Shown here piece by piece: positions 1-6,880 of a stretch of DNA of 64,000 nt. Location of the stretch: assembly GCF_022568795.1 (NCBI RefSeq), contig NZ_JAKZHU010000001.1, positions 1,984,001 through 2,048,000 on the forward strand, in the 5' to 3' direction. How positions within the stretch are numbered: position 1 is the stretch's first letter; the number at the start of each line of letters is the position of its first letter. Origin of the DNA: Arsenicicoccus dermatophilus. Its GTDB lineage: Bacteria; Actinomycetota; Actinomycetes; Actinomycetales; Dermatophilaceae. A program made the translations under genes and the position numbers. The notes under the pieces are model-generated. The model was not told where the DNA came from and made no database searches. It saw only the letters and a program-made list of their open reading frames with translations.

Positions 1-23
1 CGGCGCTCCGACCCGGGGGTCGC

Positions 24-1130
24 TCAGACGACGTGCTCGGGCACACCCGCGGGCAGGGTGAACCGGAACTGGGCCCCGCCGCAGTCGGCCCGGCCGACGG
101 TGATCCGGCCGCCGTGCGCCTCGACGAGGCCACGGACGACATACAGCCCCAGGCCCGTGCCCCCGCGCCGGGTGGAGTGCCAGAACCGCGTGAAGACCAT
201 CGCGTAGTTCTCCTCGGCGATGCCCTCGCCCTCGTCGGAGACCGAGGCGACCAGGTGCTCGCCCGCCGGGTCGCCCTCCAGATCGACGTAGACGGTCCCC
301 GCGCCGTGACGCAGGGCGTTCTCCACGAGGTTGGCGAGGACCTGGTCGATGCGGTCCGGGTCGGCCCACACCTCGGGGAGCTCGCCACGCACCTGCAGCC
401 GGAAGCGGTCCGGGGTGTGGCCGGAGGCGACCAGACCCTCGAAGTGACGCTCGACCAGCCGCGGGAGATCCACCGGCTGGCGATGGATCTCGAGCCGGCC
501 GCTGTCGATGCGGGAGACGTCCAGGAGCTCGGCGACCAACCGGGTGACGCGATCCGTGTCCGCCTCGATGGTCTCCAGCATCAGCCGCTTCTGGTCGTCG
601 GTGAAGCGATCCCAGCGCCGCAGCAGCGTGGAGGTGAAGCCCTTGATGCCCGTCAGCGGGGACCGCAGCTCGTGCGCCACGGTGGAGATCAGGGCCGAGG
701 TCTTCTGCTCGGCCCGGCGCCGGGAGGTCCCGTCGCGCAGGCAGATCACCAGCTCTTGCACCGGCCCGCGCGGCCGCTCGCGCCCGATCGTGGCCGTGAC
801 GAAGACCTCGTGGCCGCCAGGGAGGACCAGATGCGCCTCGGTCAGCCGGGCGCGGGTCGGGAGCCCGCCCAGGGGGTCGGCGCACGTCCACCAGGAGCGT
901 CCTTCGAGGTCCTGGAGCCGCATGGCCTGGCGGGCGTCCTGACCCGGGAGCGACCCCGCCGGCGCGCCGAGGATCTGCGCAGCACGACGGTTGGCCCAGG
1001 TGATCCGGCCCCCGGCCCCCACCACGACCACACCGTCCGGGAGGAGATCGAGGTCCGGCCGGGGCGCGGGGTCCTGCGCCATGATCGCGGCCGGGGGCAA
1101 GGTGCGCTCTCCGGTCGTCTCCGTCGTCAT
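24..1130 (-). CDS. PAS-domain sensor histidine kinase
   Basis: Sensor kinase of 368 aa with no membrane segment, so probably cytosolic. A PAS-like region covers about residues 28-135. The HisKA box has the phospho-accepting His at about 153 (VAHELRSPLTG), followed by N (NLVENALRHG), G1 (DEGEGI), F and G2 (GTGLGLYVV) ATP-binding boxes of a full HATPase_c domain. No response regulator lies next to it here. It follows the rRNA methyltransferase; in many actinobacteria this kinase gene sits between the rplT/methyltransferase genes and pheST (known synteny, pheS would lie left of the window). I chose the ATG at 1130 because a TATGGT box lies 6 nt upstream, the leaderless pattern seen at other genes here; an in-frame ATG at 1178 is the alternative. 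The input signal is unknown. Confidence 0.9.
   Translation of the reverse strand: MTTETTGERTLPPAAIMAQDPAPRPDLDLLPDGVVVVGAGGRITWANRRAAQILGAPAGSLPGQDARQAMRLQDLEGRSWWTCADPLGGLPTRARLTEAHLVLPGGHEVFVTATIGRERPRGPVQELVICLRDGTSRRRAEQKTSALISTVAHELRSPLTGIKGFTSTLLRRWDRFTDDQKRLMLETIEADTDRVTRLVAELLDVSRIDSGRLEIHRQPVDLPRLVERHFEGLVASGHTPDRFRLQVRGELPEVWADPDRIDQVLANLVENALRHGAGTVYVDLEGDPAGEHLVASVSDEGEGIAEENYAMVFTRFWHSTRRGGTGLGLYVVRGLVEAHGGRITVGRADCGGAQFRFTLPAGVPEHVV
1037..1042 (-). other. no feature assigned beyond kinase PAS/HisKA coding sequence
   Basis: Coding sequence of the kinase N-terminus only; listed so that the reader knows no separate plus-strand gene is supported across this kinase. Confidence 0.1.
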
Positions 1131-1136
1131 GGCAGA

Positions 1137-1142
1137 ACCATA
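1137..1142 (-). promoter_or_regulatory. -10 box of leaderless promoter for histidine kinase
   Basis: TATGGT read on the minus strand, 6 nt before the kinase ATG. Spacing this short would start transcription at or next to the start codon. No clear -35 hexamer is visible. Confidence 0.4.
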
Positions 1143-1186
1143 GACGGCGGAGCGGACATCGCGTCCGAACGAGGACATTCCGACGC

Positions 1187-1993
1187 TCACGAGATGTGGA
1201 TCCGCCGGGCCGAGGCGTAGAGGCACACCGTGGCCGCCATCGCGAGGTTGAGCGACTCCGCGTGGCCGTGGATCGGTACCCGCACGACATCGTCGCACCG
1301 GCGTCGGGTCTCCTCGGGCATCCCCCAGGCCTCGTTGCCCATCACCCAGGCGTGCGGCTCGACGAGCCGGTCCTCCACAGCCGGGTCGGTGAGCAGCAGG
1401 TCGCCGTGCCCGTCCGCGGCGATCAGGCGTATGCCGGCTGCGCGGAGCCGGTCCAGGATCTCGTCCACCGGCAGCCCCGTGACGACGGGCAGGTGGAACA
1501 GCGACCCGACGGTGGAGCGAACCACCTTGGGGTTGTAGACGTCCACGCTCGCCTCGCTGACCACGACCGCGTCGGCCCCGACGGCATCGGCCCCCCGCAG
1601 CACGGTCCCGGCGTTGCCCGGGTCCCGGACGTGGGTGAGCACGCACACGAGGCGGGGCCGGGCCGCGAGGACCGTCCCGAGGTCCACGTCCACGTGCCGG
1701 CAGACCGCGAGCATGCCCTGGGGGGCCTGGGTGTCCCCCATGGCCGCCAGCGCCTCGTCGCCTACCTCGCGGACCGTGAGGCCGGCGTCCCGGGCGGCGG
1801 TGAGGACCGGCTCGTGCCGCTCGAAGGAGGAGGCGGTGACGTAGATCTCCCGCACCAGGTCCGGGCGGAACGCGACCGCCTCCCACACCGCCTGGGGCCC
1901 TTCGGCCAGGAAGGCCTGCTCCCGCTCCCGGACCGACCGGCGGGTGAGGGCGTGCACGGCGCGCACCCGATCGGCGCGCGGGTTGGTGAGCAC
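1187..1993 (-). CDS. SpoU/TrmH-family RNA 2'-O-methyltransferase
   Basis: 268-aa SPOUT methyltransferase, predicted to place 2'-O-methyl groups on rRNA using S-adenosylmethionine. The N-terminal substrate-binding region is about residues 1-105. The three SpoU motifs are visible in the C-terminal half: THVRDPGNAGTVLRGADAVG with the catalytic-type Arg and Asn, AWVMGNEAWGM, and VPIHGHAESLNLAMAATVCL, which form the trefoil knot. The gene follows infC-rpmI-rplT but lies beyond a strong stem-loop, so it may have its own transcript. The GTG at 1993 gives the usual length (about 270 aa); longer in-frame starts would run through the terminator hairpin. The modified nucleotide (23S position or thiostrepton-type site) cannot be told from sequence. 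Confidence 0.88.
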   Translation of the reverse strand: MLTNPRADRVRAVHALTRRSVREREQAFLAEGPQAVWEAVAFRPDLVREIYVTASSFERHEPVLTAARDAGLTVREVGDEALAAMGDTQAPQGMLAVCRHVDVDLGTVLAARPRLVCVLTHVRDPGNAGTVLRGADAVGADAVVVSEASVDVYNPKVVRSTVGSLFHLPVVTGLPVDEILDRLRAAGIRLIAADGHGDLLLTDPAVEDRLVEPHAWVMGNEAWGMPEETRRRCDDVVRVPIHGHAESLNLAMAATVCLYASARRIHIS

Positions 1994-2010
1994 GGGGCCA
2001 CGGGCATGCC

Positions 2011-2044
2011 TCGGGGGGCGACCAGCAGGCTGGTCGCCCCCCGA
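2011..2044 (-). terminator. stem-loop terminator after rplT
   Basis: Perfect 15-bp inverted repeat (2011-2025 with 2030-2044) and a 4-nt loop, 60 bases after the rplT stop. There is no U-tract, which is common for GC-rich actinobacterial terminators. Confidence 0.75.
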
Positions 2045-2103
2045 GGGCTGGTGCTCGCGGGAGCCGTGGTGCGGCATACGGAGCGGTGCGTCCGGTCGGA
2101 CGG

Positions 2104-2478
2104 TCAGGCGGCGGTGGTCGACGCCGGGACGTTGGCCCGGGCGATCTCGACCAGCGCGGCGAAGGCCGGCGCGTCGTTGACGGCGAGCTCGGCGAGCATG
2201 CGACGGTCGACCTCGACACCCGCGGCCTTGAGGCCCTGGATGAAACGGTTGTAGGTCATGCCGTTGGCGCGGGCCGCAGCGTTGATGCGCTGGATCCACA
2301 GGCGACGGAAGTCACCCTTGCGGGCGCGACGGTCGCGGTAGGCGTAGACGAGCGAGTGGGTGACCTGCTCCTTGGCCTTGCGGTACAGGCGGGACCGCTG
2401 ACCGCGGTAGCCGCTGGCGCGCTCGAGGACGACCCGGCGCTTCTTGTGGGCATTGACTGCCCGCTTCACGCGTGCCAC
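2104..2478 (-). CDS. rplT: 50S ribosomal protein L20
   Basis: 124-aa L20, a primary 23S rRNA binder needed early in 50S assembly. It opens [15 protein letters not shown] and carries the basic N-terminal tail followed by the globular domain ([20 protein letters not shown]), at full family length. The start is GTG at 2478 with GAAGGAG 6-7 nt upstream. It is the last gene of the infC-rpmI-rplT operon, 42 bases after rpmI. In other bacteria L20 (B. subtilis, E. coli) represses this operon through its leader; whether that holds here is not shown by the sequence. Confidence 0.98.
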   Translation of the reverse strand: MARVKRAVNAHKKRRVVLERASGYRGQRSRLYRKAKEQVTHSLVYAYRDRRARKGDFRRLWIQRINAAARANGMTYNRFIQGLKAAGVEVDRRMLAELAVNDAPAFAALVEIARANVPASTTAA

Positions 2479-2520
2479 GTGATTACTCCTTCAGGGAAAG
2501 CTGCAGAAAGGGAAAGGGGC

Positions 2521-2715
2521 TCACTTGCCCAGGAGGCGCTTGATCTTCTTCTCGTCGGCCTTGGCCACGACGACGTCAGGCACCAGGCGACGCGTCTGAC
2601 GCTTGGCGCGCTCCTCGAACTTGTGCACGTGGTGCGCACGCTCGCGCATGACCTTGCCCGAGCCGGTCAGGCGGAACCGCTTCTTGGCACCGGAGTGCGT
2701 CTTGTTCTTCGGCAT
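2521..2715 (-). CDS. rpmI: 50S ribosomal protein L35
   Basis: 64-aa L35 (MPKNKTHSGAKKRFRLTGSG...), a small basic protein of the large subunit with the standard length. ATG at 2715 is preceded by GAGGAGAT at normal spacing; longer readings upstream would overlap infC. It lies 61 bases after infC and 42 before rplT, in the conserved translation operon. Confidence 0.97.
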   Translation of the reverse strand: MPKNKTHSGAKKRFRLTGSGKVMRERAHHVHKFEERAKRQTRRLVPDVVVAKADEKKIKRLLGK

Positions 2716-2776
2716 GGTGCCGATCTCCTCTTGCTCGTTGACGGGCTCTGGAAAGCTGTGGGTGGAGGCGAGAGCC

Positions 2777-3460
2777 TCACTCGACGACCGCGACCTGCGC
2801 GGCCGGGGTCTCGGCATCGGCGACCACACCGTCGGGGGTCTCCGACGCCGGGGCGGCGTGGGCCGGGTCGCCGTCGTCCGGACCCTCGTCCTCCAGGCCC
2901 GGACGCGCAGCGTCCTCGCGGCGCTTGCGCTGCTCGGCCTTGGCGTCGGCCTTCTTCTTGACGGGCCCCAGGACCATGACCATGTTGCGCCCGTCCTGCT
3001 TGGGCGCAGACTCCACGAAGCCCAGCTCGGCGACGTCCTCCGCGAGACGCTGCAGCAGGCGGAAGCCCAGCTCGGGCTTGGACTGCTCGCGACCGCGGAA
3101 CATGATCGTCACCTTGACCTTGTCCCCGCCGTTGAGGAAGCGGACGACGTGGCCCTTCTTGGTGCCGTAGTCGTGCGGGTCGATCTTGGGGCGGAGCTTG
3201 ATCTCCTTGATGACCGTGTTGACCTGGTTCTTGCGGGCTTCACGTGCCTTCTGCGCCGCTTCGTACTTGAACTTGCCGAAGTCCATGAGCTTGGCGACGG
3301 GAGGCTTGGCCATCGGAGCCACCTCGACCAGGTCGAGATCGGCCTCCGCGGCCAGACGCAGGGCATCCTCCACACGGACGATGCCGACCTGCTCACCGTT
3401 AGGTCCAACAAGGCGCACCTCGGGGACCCGGATGCGCTCATTGATACGAGGCTCGCTGAT
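2777..3460 (-). CDS. infC: translation initiation factor IF-3, ATC start
   Basis: 227-aa IF-3, which binds the 30S subunit, checks the initiator tRNA and start codon and blocks early subunit joining. The N-domain starts [16 protein letters not shown]; the linker and C-domain carry [17 protein letters not shown] and [13 protein letters not shown] 40-residue acidic/Ala-rich C-terminal extension (about 185-227) is typical of actinobacteria. The start is inferred to be ATC at 3458-3460: AAGGAG lies 6 nt upstream and no ATG, GTG or TTG occurs in frame between that ribosome site and the attenuator hairpin. Rare AUU/AUC starts on infC are known to let IF-3 repress its own translation. First gene of the infC-rpmI-rplT operon. 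Confidence 0.95.
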   Translation of the reverse strand: MSEPRINERIRVPEVRLVGPNGEQVGIVRVEDALRLAAEADLDLVEVAPMAKPPVAKLMDFGKFKYEAAQKAREARKNQVNTVIKEIKLRPKIDPHDYGTKKGHVVRFLNGGDKVKVTIMFRGREQSKPELGFRLLQRLAEDVAELGFVESAPKQDGRNMVMVLGPVKKKADAKAEQRKRREDAARPGLEDEGPDDGDPAHAAPASETPDGVVADAETPAAQVAVVE

Positions 3461-3465
3461 GTGAT

Positions 3466-3472
3466 GCTCCTT
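3466..3472 (-). promoter_or_regulatory. ribosome-binding site fixing the infC ATC start
   Basis: GAAGGAG on the minus strand about 6 nt before ATC. It decides the start because no standard start codon follows it at usable distance in the IF-3 frame. Confidence 0.7.
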
Positions 3473-3498
3473 CGTCGAACAGGTGGTGGACCGGCCGG

Positions 3499-3537
3499 AA
3501 AAGCAAAGAGGCTCCTCGCAACCTGCGCGAGGAGCCT
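3499..3537 (-). terminator. attenuator-type terminator in the infC leader
   Basis: 11-bp perfect stem (3527-3537 with 3509-3519), 7-nt loop, then CTTTGCTTTT on the minus strand. It is the only U-rich intrinsic terminator I found in the window. It sits about 40 nt before the infC start and after any plausible promoter, so it looks like a transcription attenuator. Confidence 0.75.
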
Positions 3538-3711
3538 GCACCACCAGAGGACGCCGCCGACCCGCACGAGGCGGGCGCCGACATCGACGTCTACCATCCG
3601 TCCAGGACGGCGACGACGACCGTCGCACGTCGCGACGGGACCTCAGGACCCGACTGCCTGTCGAGCGAGCTCGGTCGGCGGTAGCGGGTGGAAGCGGAGC
3701 TTCTCTTGCAC

Positions 3712-3732
3712 GTGACCCCCATGTGGGGTCAC
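3712..3732. promoter_or_regulatory. 8-bp dyad in infC/permease intergenic region
   Basis: GTGACCCC-N5-GGGGTCAC, perfect. It could be an operator for the plus-strand permease or a leader hairpin of infC. The binding factor is unknown. Confidence 0.4.
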
Positions 3733-3810
3733 CGGTCAGGGGTCAACTCTACCAGCAGGAGGTGCTGGACCCTAATCCCGGGAGGCGGACCCGACTGCCA
3801 TCCTGGGCGC

Positions 3811-4932
3811 GTGACCCACCTCAGCGCGTTCTGCGCAGCCCTGCTGCACGCCACGACCACGGCTCTGGCCAGGACCTGGGCGATCCTCGCCTTCCTCGCT
3901 CTGGTGACCCTGGTCGCCGAGCTGTGCCAGGAGGCCGGGATCTTCGAGCTGGCCGGGCACCACGCGGCCCGCGCCGCACGCGGCTCGGTGCTCGGGCTGC
4001 TCGGCCTGGTCTGCGGCCTGGCCGTGGTCACGACCGTCGGCCTCTCCCTGGACACCACGGTGGTGCTGGTGACCCCGGTGGCGCTCGCGCTGGTGGCCGG
4101 CCTGGACCTCCCCCTCGCTCCCTTCGCCTACGCCTGCGTGTGGCTGGCCAACGGGGCCAGCCTCCTGCTACCGATCGCCAACCTCACCGGGCTGCTGGCC
4201 CAGGACCGGCTCGGGCTGTCGTCCGCCGCGTTCGCCGCCCGCATGTGGGCGCCCCAGCTCGCGGTGCTCGTGGTGACCCTCGCCGTCCTGGTGCTGCGCC
4301 ACCGGGCGTCCCTCGCCGGTCGTTACCAGGTGCCGGTGGAGCCCCCGGCCCACGACCGGGTGCTCACCGGCGTCGGAGCCGTCGCCGCAGGCGTCGTCGC
4401 GGCGGGCACCGTGGCGGGACTGGCGGCGTGGCAGGCGGCGGCCGCCGCGACCGGCCTGCTGGTGGTGGCCTTCGGGTGGCGGCGTCCTCACGCCGTGCGG
4501 CCGGGCCGGCTGGTGCGCATGGTGCCGTGGGCGACGATCCTGCAGACGGCCGCGCTCTTCGTCGCCGTGGAGGCCGCCGGACCCCTGCTGCGGCCGCTGG
4601 TGGCCCCCGCCGTCGGAGGCCACGGCCAGGGGCTGACCCCGCTGCTGGCTGCGGGCGGTATGGCGGCCCTGGCGGGCAACCTGCTCAACAACCTCCCGGC
4701 ATACCTGCTGATCGAGGGCTCCACCCAGGACCGGACGCACCTGCTCGCGGTCCTGGTCGGGGTCGGGGCGGGACCCCAGGTCCTGCTGTGGGGCTCGGTC
4801 GCCACGCTGCTGTGGCGAGACCGGGTGCGGGCCGCGGGGCACCGCGTCGACGCGTGGGAGTTCGCCCGGCAGGGCCTGATGCTGACGCCCCTCGCCGTCG
4901 GCGCCGGCGTGGCCGCGCTCGCCCTGGGCTGA
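3811..4932 (+). CDS. ArsB/NhaD-type ion permease
   Basis: About 373-aa integral membrane protein with some ten hydrophobic segments across the whole length. It resembles the ArsB/CitM/NhaD (ion transporter) superfamily: a repeat half with VVTTVGLSLDTTVVLVTPVALAL and a second half with AGNLLNNLPAYLLI, the NLxNNxP-like re-entrant signature of arsenite and Na+/H+ permeases. The substrate cannot be named from this; no arsR or arsC lies nearby. It is divergent from infC. The GTG at 3811 is a guess with no good ribosome site; an in-frame ATG at 3688 would add a 41-residue tail unlike a membrane protein and cross the 8-bp dyad. Confidence 0.8.
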   Translation: MTHLSAFCAALLHATTTALARTWAILAFLALVTLVAELCQEAGIFELAGHHAARAARGSVLGLLGLVCGLAVVTTVGLSLDTTVVLVTPVALALVAGLDLPLAPFAYACVWLANGASLLLPIANLTGLLAQDRLGLSSAAFAARMWAPQLAVLVVTLAVLVLRHRASLAGRYQVPVEPPAHDRVLTGVGAVAAGVVAAGTVAGLAAWQAAAAATGLLVVAFGWRRPHAVRPGRLVRMVPWATILQTAALFVAVEAAGPLLRPLVAPAVGGHGQGLTPLLAAGGMAALAGNLLNNLPAYLLIEGSTQDRTHLLAVLVGVGAGPQVLLWGSVATLLWRDRVRAAGHRVDAWEFARQGLMLTPLAVGAGVAALALG

Positions 4933-4950
4933 CCCGAGGTCGTCGGGCCG

Positions 4951-5017
4951 CCCTGGGGACGGTCCCAGGGGCCGCTCTGGACCTGCGCGGGGCGGCCCGC
5001 GGCGCGCGGACCGCCCC
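4951..5017. terminator. two stem-loops between convergent genes
   Basis: First a 7-bp stem (4951-4957 with 4964-4970), then a 13-bp stem with one mismatch (4989-5001 with 5005-5017). They lie between the permease stop and the LysM gene stop and can end transcription from both sides. Confidence 0.6.
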
Positions 5018-5033
5018 GGATCACGTCAGCGGG

Positions 5034-5489
5034 TCACTTGCCCGGGATCGTGAAGACCTGGCCGGGGTAGATCAGGTCAGGGTTGGGGATGTTGTTGGCG
5101 CGCGCGATGTCCATGTAGCTGACGCCGTACTTCGCCGCGATGCCGGAGAGGGTGTCGCCGGGCTTGACGGTGTAGGTCACGGCGGCGTGCGGCGCCGGGG
5201 CGGCGGCCTTGGCGGCAGCGGTCTTGTCCGCGGCAGCCTTGTCCGCGGCAGCCTTCTCGGCGGCAGCCTTGTCGGCCTCGGCCTTGGCGCGGGCGGCCTT
5301 CTCCTCGTCGCTCATCGCGGCCTCGGCGGCGGTGGCCTCGTCCTTGCGGGCGGCGTCGAGCTTGGCCTGCGCCTCAGCGGCCTGCTTCTGGGCCTCCTCC
5401 GCGTTGTGCTTGGCCTCGGCGGCCTTCTTGTCCGCGCGCTCCTTGTCGTCGGTGGTCAGCGCGTCCTTGATGTTGTCCAGGAAACCCAT
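5034..5489 (-). CDS. LysM-domain protein without signal peptide
   Basis: 151 aa. Residues 1-100 are a highly charged Ala/Lys/Glu/Asp-rich helix with heptad-like repeats (KAAADKAAADKTAAAK), likely a coiled coil. Residues about 105-151 form one LysM domain (TYTVKPGDTLSGIAAKYGVS ... YPGQVFTIPGK). LysM modules usually bind GlcNAc-containing peptidoglycan outside the cell, but no signal peptide or membrane segment is visible. A cytosolic LysM protein is known in E. coli (Kbp/YgaU, potassium binding), which is a possible analogue; here the BON domain is absent. ATG at 5489 has GAAGGAG 7 nt upstream; the ATG 6 nt earlier abuts the ribosome site. Monocistronic. Confidence 0.85.
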   Translation of the reverse strand: MGFLDNIKDALTTDDKERADKKAAEAKHNAEEAQKQAAEAQAKLDAARKDEATAAEAAMSDEEKAARAKAEADKAAAEKAAADKAAADKTAAAKAAAPAPHAAVTYTVKPGDTLSGIAAKYGVSYMDIARANNIPNPDLIYPGQVFTIPGK

Positions 5490-5552
5490 GGGCATCTCCT
5501 TCAGTTCCGGTCCCGCCACGCGGCGGGAGCTGGCGCCCACAGTAGGGACGCC

Positions 5553-5572
5553 TCCTGCCAAAACCGGCAGGA
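5553..5572. promoter_or_regulatory. 7-bp dyad upstream of LysM gene
   Basis: TCCTGCC-N6-GGCAGGA about 64 nt before the LysM start, in a gap between that gene and the osmC remnant. It may be an operator or a leader hairpin; no regulator is identified. Confidence 0.3.
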
Positions 5573-5673
5573 AACGGGAGATTTCGGGCACAGACGCCGC
5601 GGGTGGACGTGCGGGTGGACTCCACGTGACCTCTCCGCCACGGACGCGGGGCTGGCGCGGGGCGGCGTCCCCG

Positions 5674-6076
5674 TCAGGTGGCGGCGTCGCCGTGCGTCTC
5701 GTCCGCGGCGATCGGGGTGGCCGGCTCGGGACGGACCGGGAAGGTCACCGAGCGTGCGATGAAGCAGACCTCGGAGGCCTTCGCGTGGAGTCGCCTCGCA
5801 GCCTCGGGGTCGCTCCCCGCGCGGATGGCGACGCGGGGATGCAGGGTCACCGACTCGGACCGACCACGGCCGGTGTGGTCCTGCGTCAAGACCCATGAGC
5901 GGGGTCCTGGCACCGCTGACGATCACGCCCGCCGTCGCAGCGAGGTGGAGGTATCCGAGCATGGGATCCTGCCCCGGAGCCGCGACCAGCAGCTGCGCGG
6001 GATTCCAGCGGGCCGGGTCCCCGCGAGAGGCCGGATCCGCCGTGCCGGGAATCCTCGGGGCCCGGCCACCTGCCCG
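5674..6076 (-). pseudogene. decayed OsmC-family peroxide reductase
   Basis: Two frames together spell an OsmC protein. Upstream (to about 5910) one frame reads ADPASRGDPARWNPAQLL then MLGYLHLAATAGVIVSG; downstream another frame reads SVTLHPRVAIRAG ... ASEVCFIARSVTFPVRPEP and stops at 5674. The frame changes near 5905-5915, a stop (6077-6079) closes the upstream frame before the N-terminal strands, and no N-terminal 40-50 residues could be found in any frame. The first peroxidatic Cys of the family (usually in a S/GQCHML context) is replaced (GQDPML), while the second Cys (EVCFIA) remains. Intact OsmC/Ohr proteins reduce organic hydroperoxides; this copy should be inactive. A sequencing error could explain one shift but not the lost Cys and N-terminus. 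Confidence 0.75.
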
Positions 6077-6274
6077 TCAGCCGGCCACAGGGGGATCCCC
6101 TGGGGCGACGACGCAGTTCGCCGGGCACCCGCGAGACGGACCGCGACCACCATCATCCGGGCGGCGAGACCGGGAGCCAGATCGGCGAGTCCCAGGCGTG
6201 GGCTCGCGGCCGCGACGGTCAGCGGAGGAGCTGGGGTGGCGGGCGCGATGTCCATGACACGACTCGCTCGGCGG

Positions 6275-6880
6275 CTACTGACCGGGCACCTGGACGACGA
6301 TCGCGCCGAGGGACTGGGCGAGGGTCCCGGCCTGGGCGACATCGATGGTCACCCCGCGCAGGTCCACCGCCCGCAGGTCCACCCCGGACAGGTCCGAGCC
6401 GACGAGCGTGGCGCCCCGCAGGTGAGCCCGGTCCAGGGTGGCGCGGGCGAGACGGCAGGAGAGCAGGCTCGCGCCCTCCAGCACGGCGCCCGACAGATCG
6501 GCCTCCTCCAGGCTCACCCCCGTGAGCTCCAGGCCGCGCAGGTCGGCGTCGCGCAGCTCGACATAGCTCCAGTCCCCGCCGTCCACGGTGAGGGGCCGCA
6601 GGGTGCAGCCGCCGAACCTGGACCCGGTGAGCTTGCACCCCAGCAGCGCGGCGTCGAACAGCGAGGTCCCCTCGAAGGAGCAGCCGACGAAGCGGGTGCG
6701 CTCGTGGCGGGTGGCGTTGAGGCGGACGTTGCGGAAGACGACGCGGTCGAAGGCACAGTCGGTGGTCGTCACCTCGGTCAGGTCGCAGTCCACGAGCTCG
6801 CAGTCGGTGAACGTCTCCTGCGCGAGATCCCGGGCATACCAGTCCTCCCCGACGATCCGACACCCCTGCCTGGTGCTCAT
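6275..6880 (-). CDS. pentapeptide-repeat protein (Qnr/MfpA-like fold)
   Basis: 201 aa made of successive A(D/N)LxG-type pentapeptides from about residue 10 to 185 (for example DCDLTEV, DADLRGLELTG, EADLSGAVLEGASL, GSDLSGVDLRAVDLRGV), giving a right-handed quadrilateral beta-helix. The C-terminal tail IDVAQAGTLAQSLGAIVV resembles the dimer helix of Qnr-type proteins. Qnr/MfpA proteins mimic DNA and shield gyrase from quinolones, but many pentapeptide proteins have no known role, so that function is only a possibility. ATG overlaps the stop of the MFS gene (ATGA), so the two are translated together. Confidence 0.85.
   Translation of the reverse strand: MSTRQGCRIVGEDWYARDLAQETFTDCELVDCDLTEVTTTDCAFDRVVFRNVRLNATRHERTRFVGCSFEGTSLFDAALLGCKLTGSRFGGCTLRPLTVDGGDWSYVELRDADLRGLELTGVSLEEADLSGAVLEGASLLSCRLARATLDRAHLRGATLVGSDLSGVDLRAVDLRGVTIDVAQAGTLAQSLGAIVVQVPGQ

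Larger units (their letters stand above)
3461..3810. other. infC leader and divergent intergenic region
   Basis: 350 bases without a gene between infC and the plus-strand permease. Reading toward infC it holds possible -10 boxes near 3746-3751 (TAGAGT), a short hairpin (3752-3757 with 3763-3768), an 8-bp dyad (3712-3732), an attenuator-type terminator (3499-3537) and the infC ribosome site. The likely leader is thus about 250-280 nt. Confidence 0.5.

Noticed and set aside
1037-1042. Separate small plus-strand gene opposite the histidine kinase N-terminus
   Set aside because: The plus-strand frame there has no domain, no ribosome site and lies opposite the PAS/HisKA coding sequence.
2011-2299. 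Longer form of the rRNA methyltransferase starting before the hairpin
   Set aside because: It would translate the rplT terminator and overlap rplT; the GTG at 1993 gives the normal family length.
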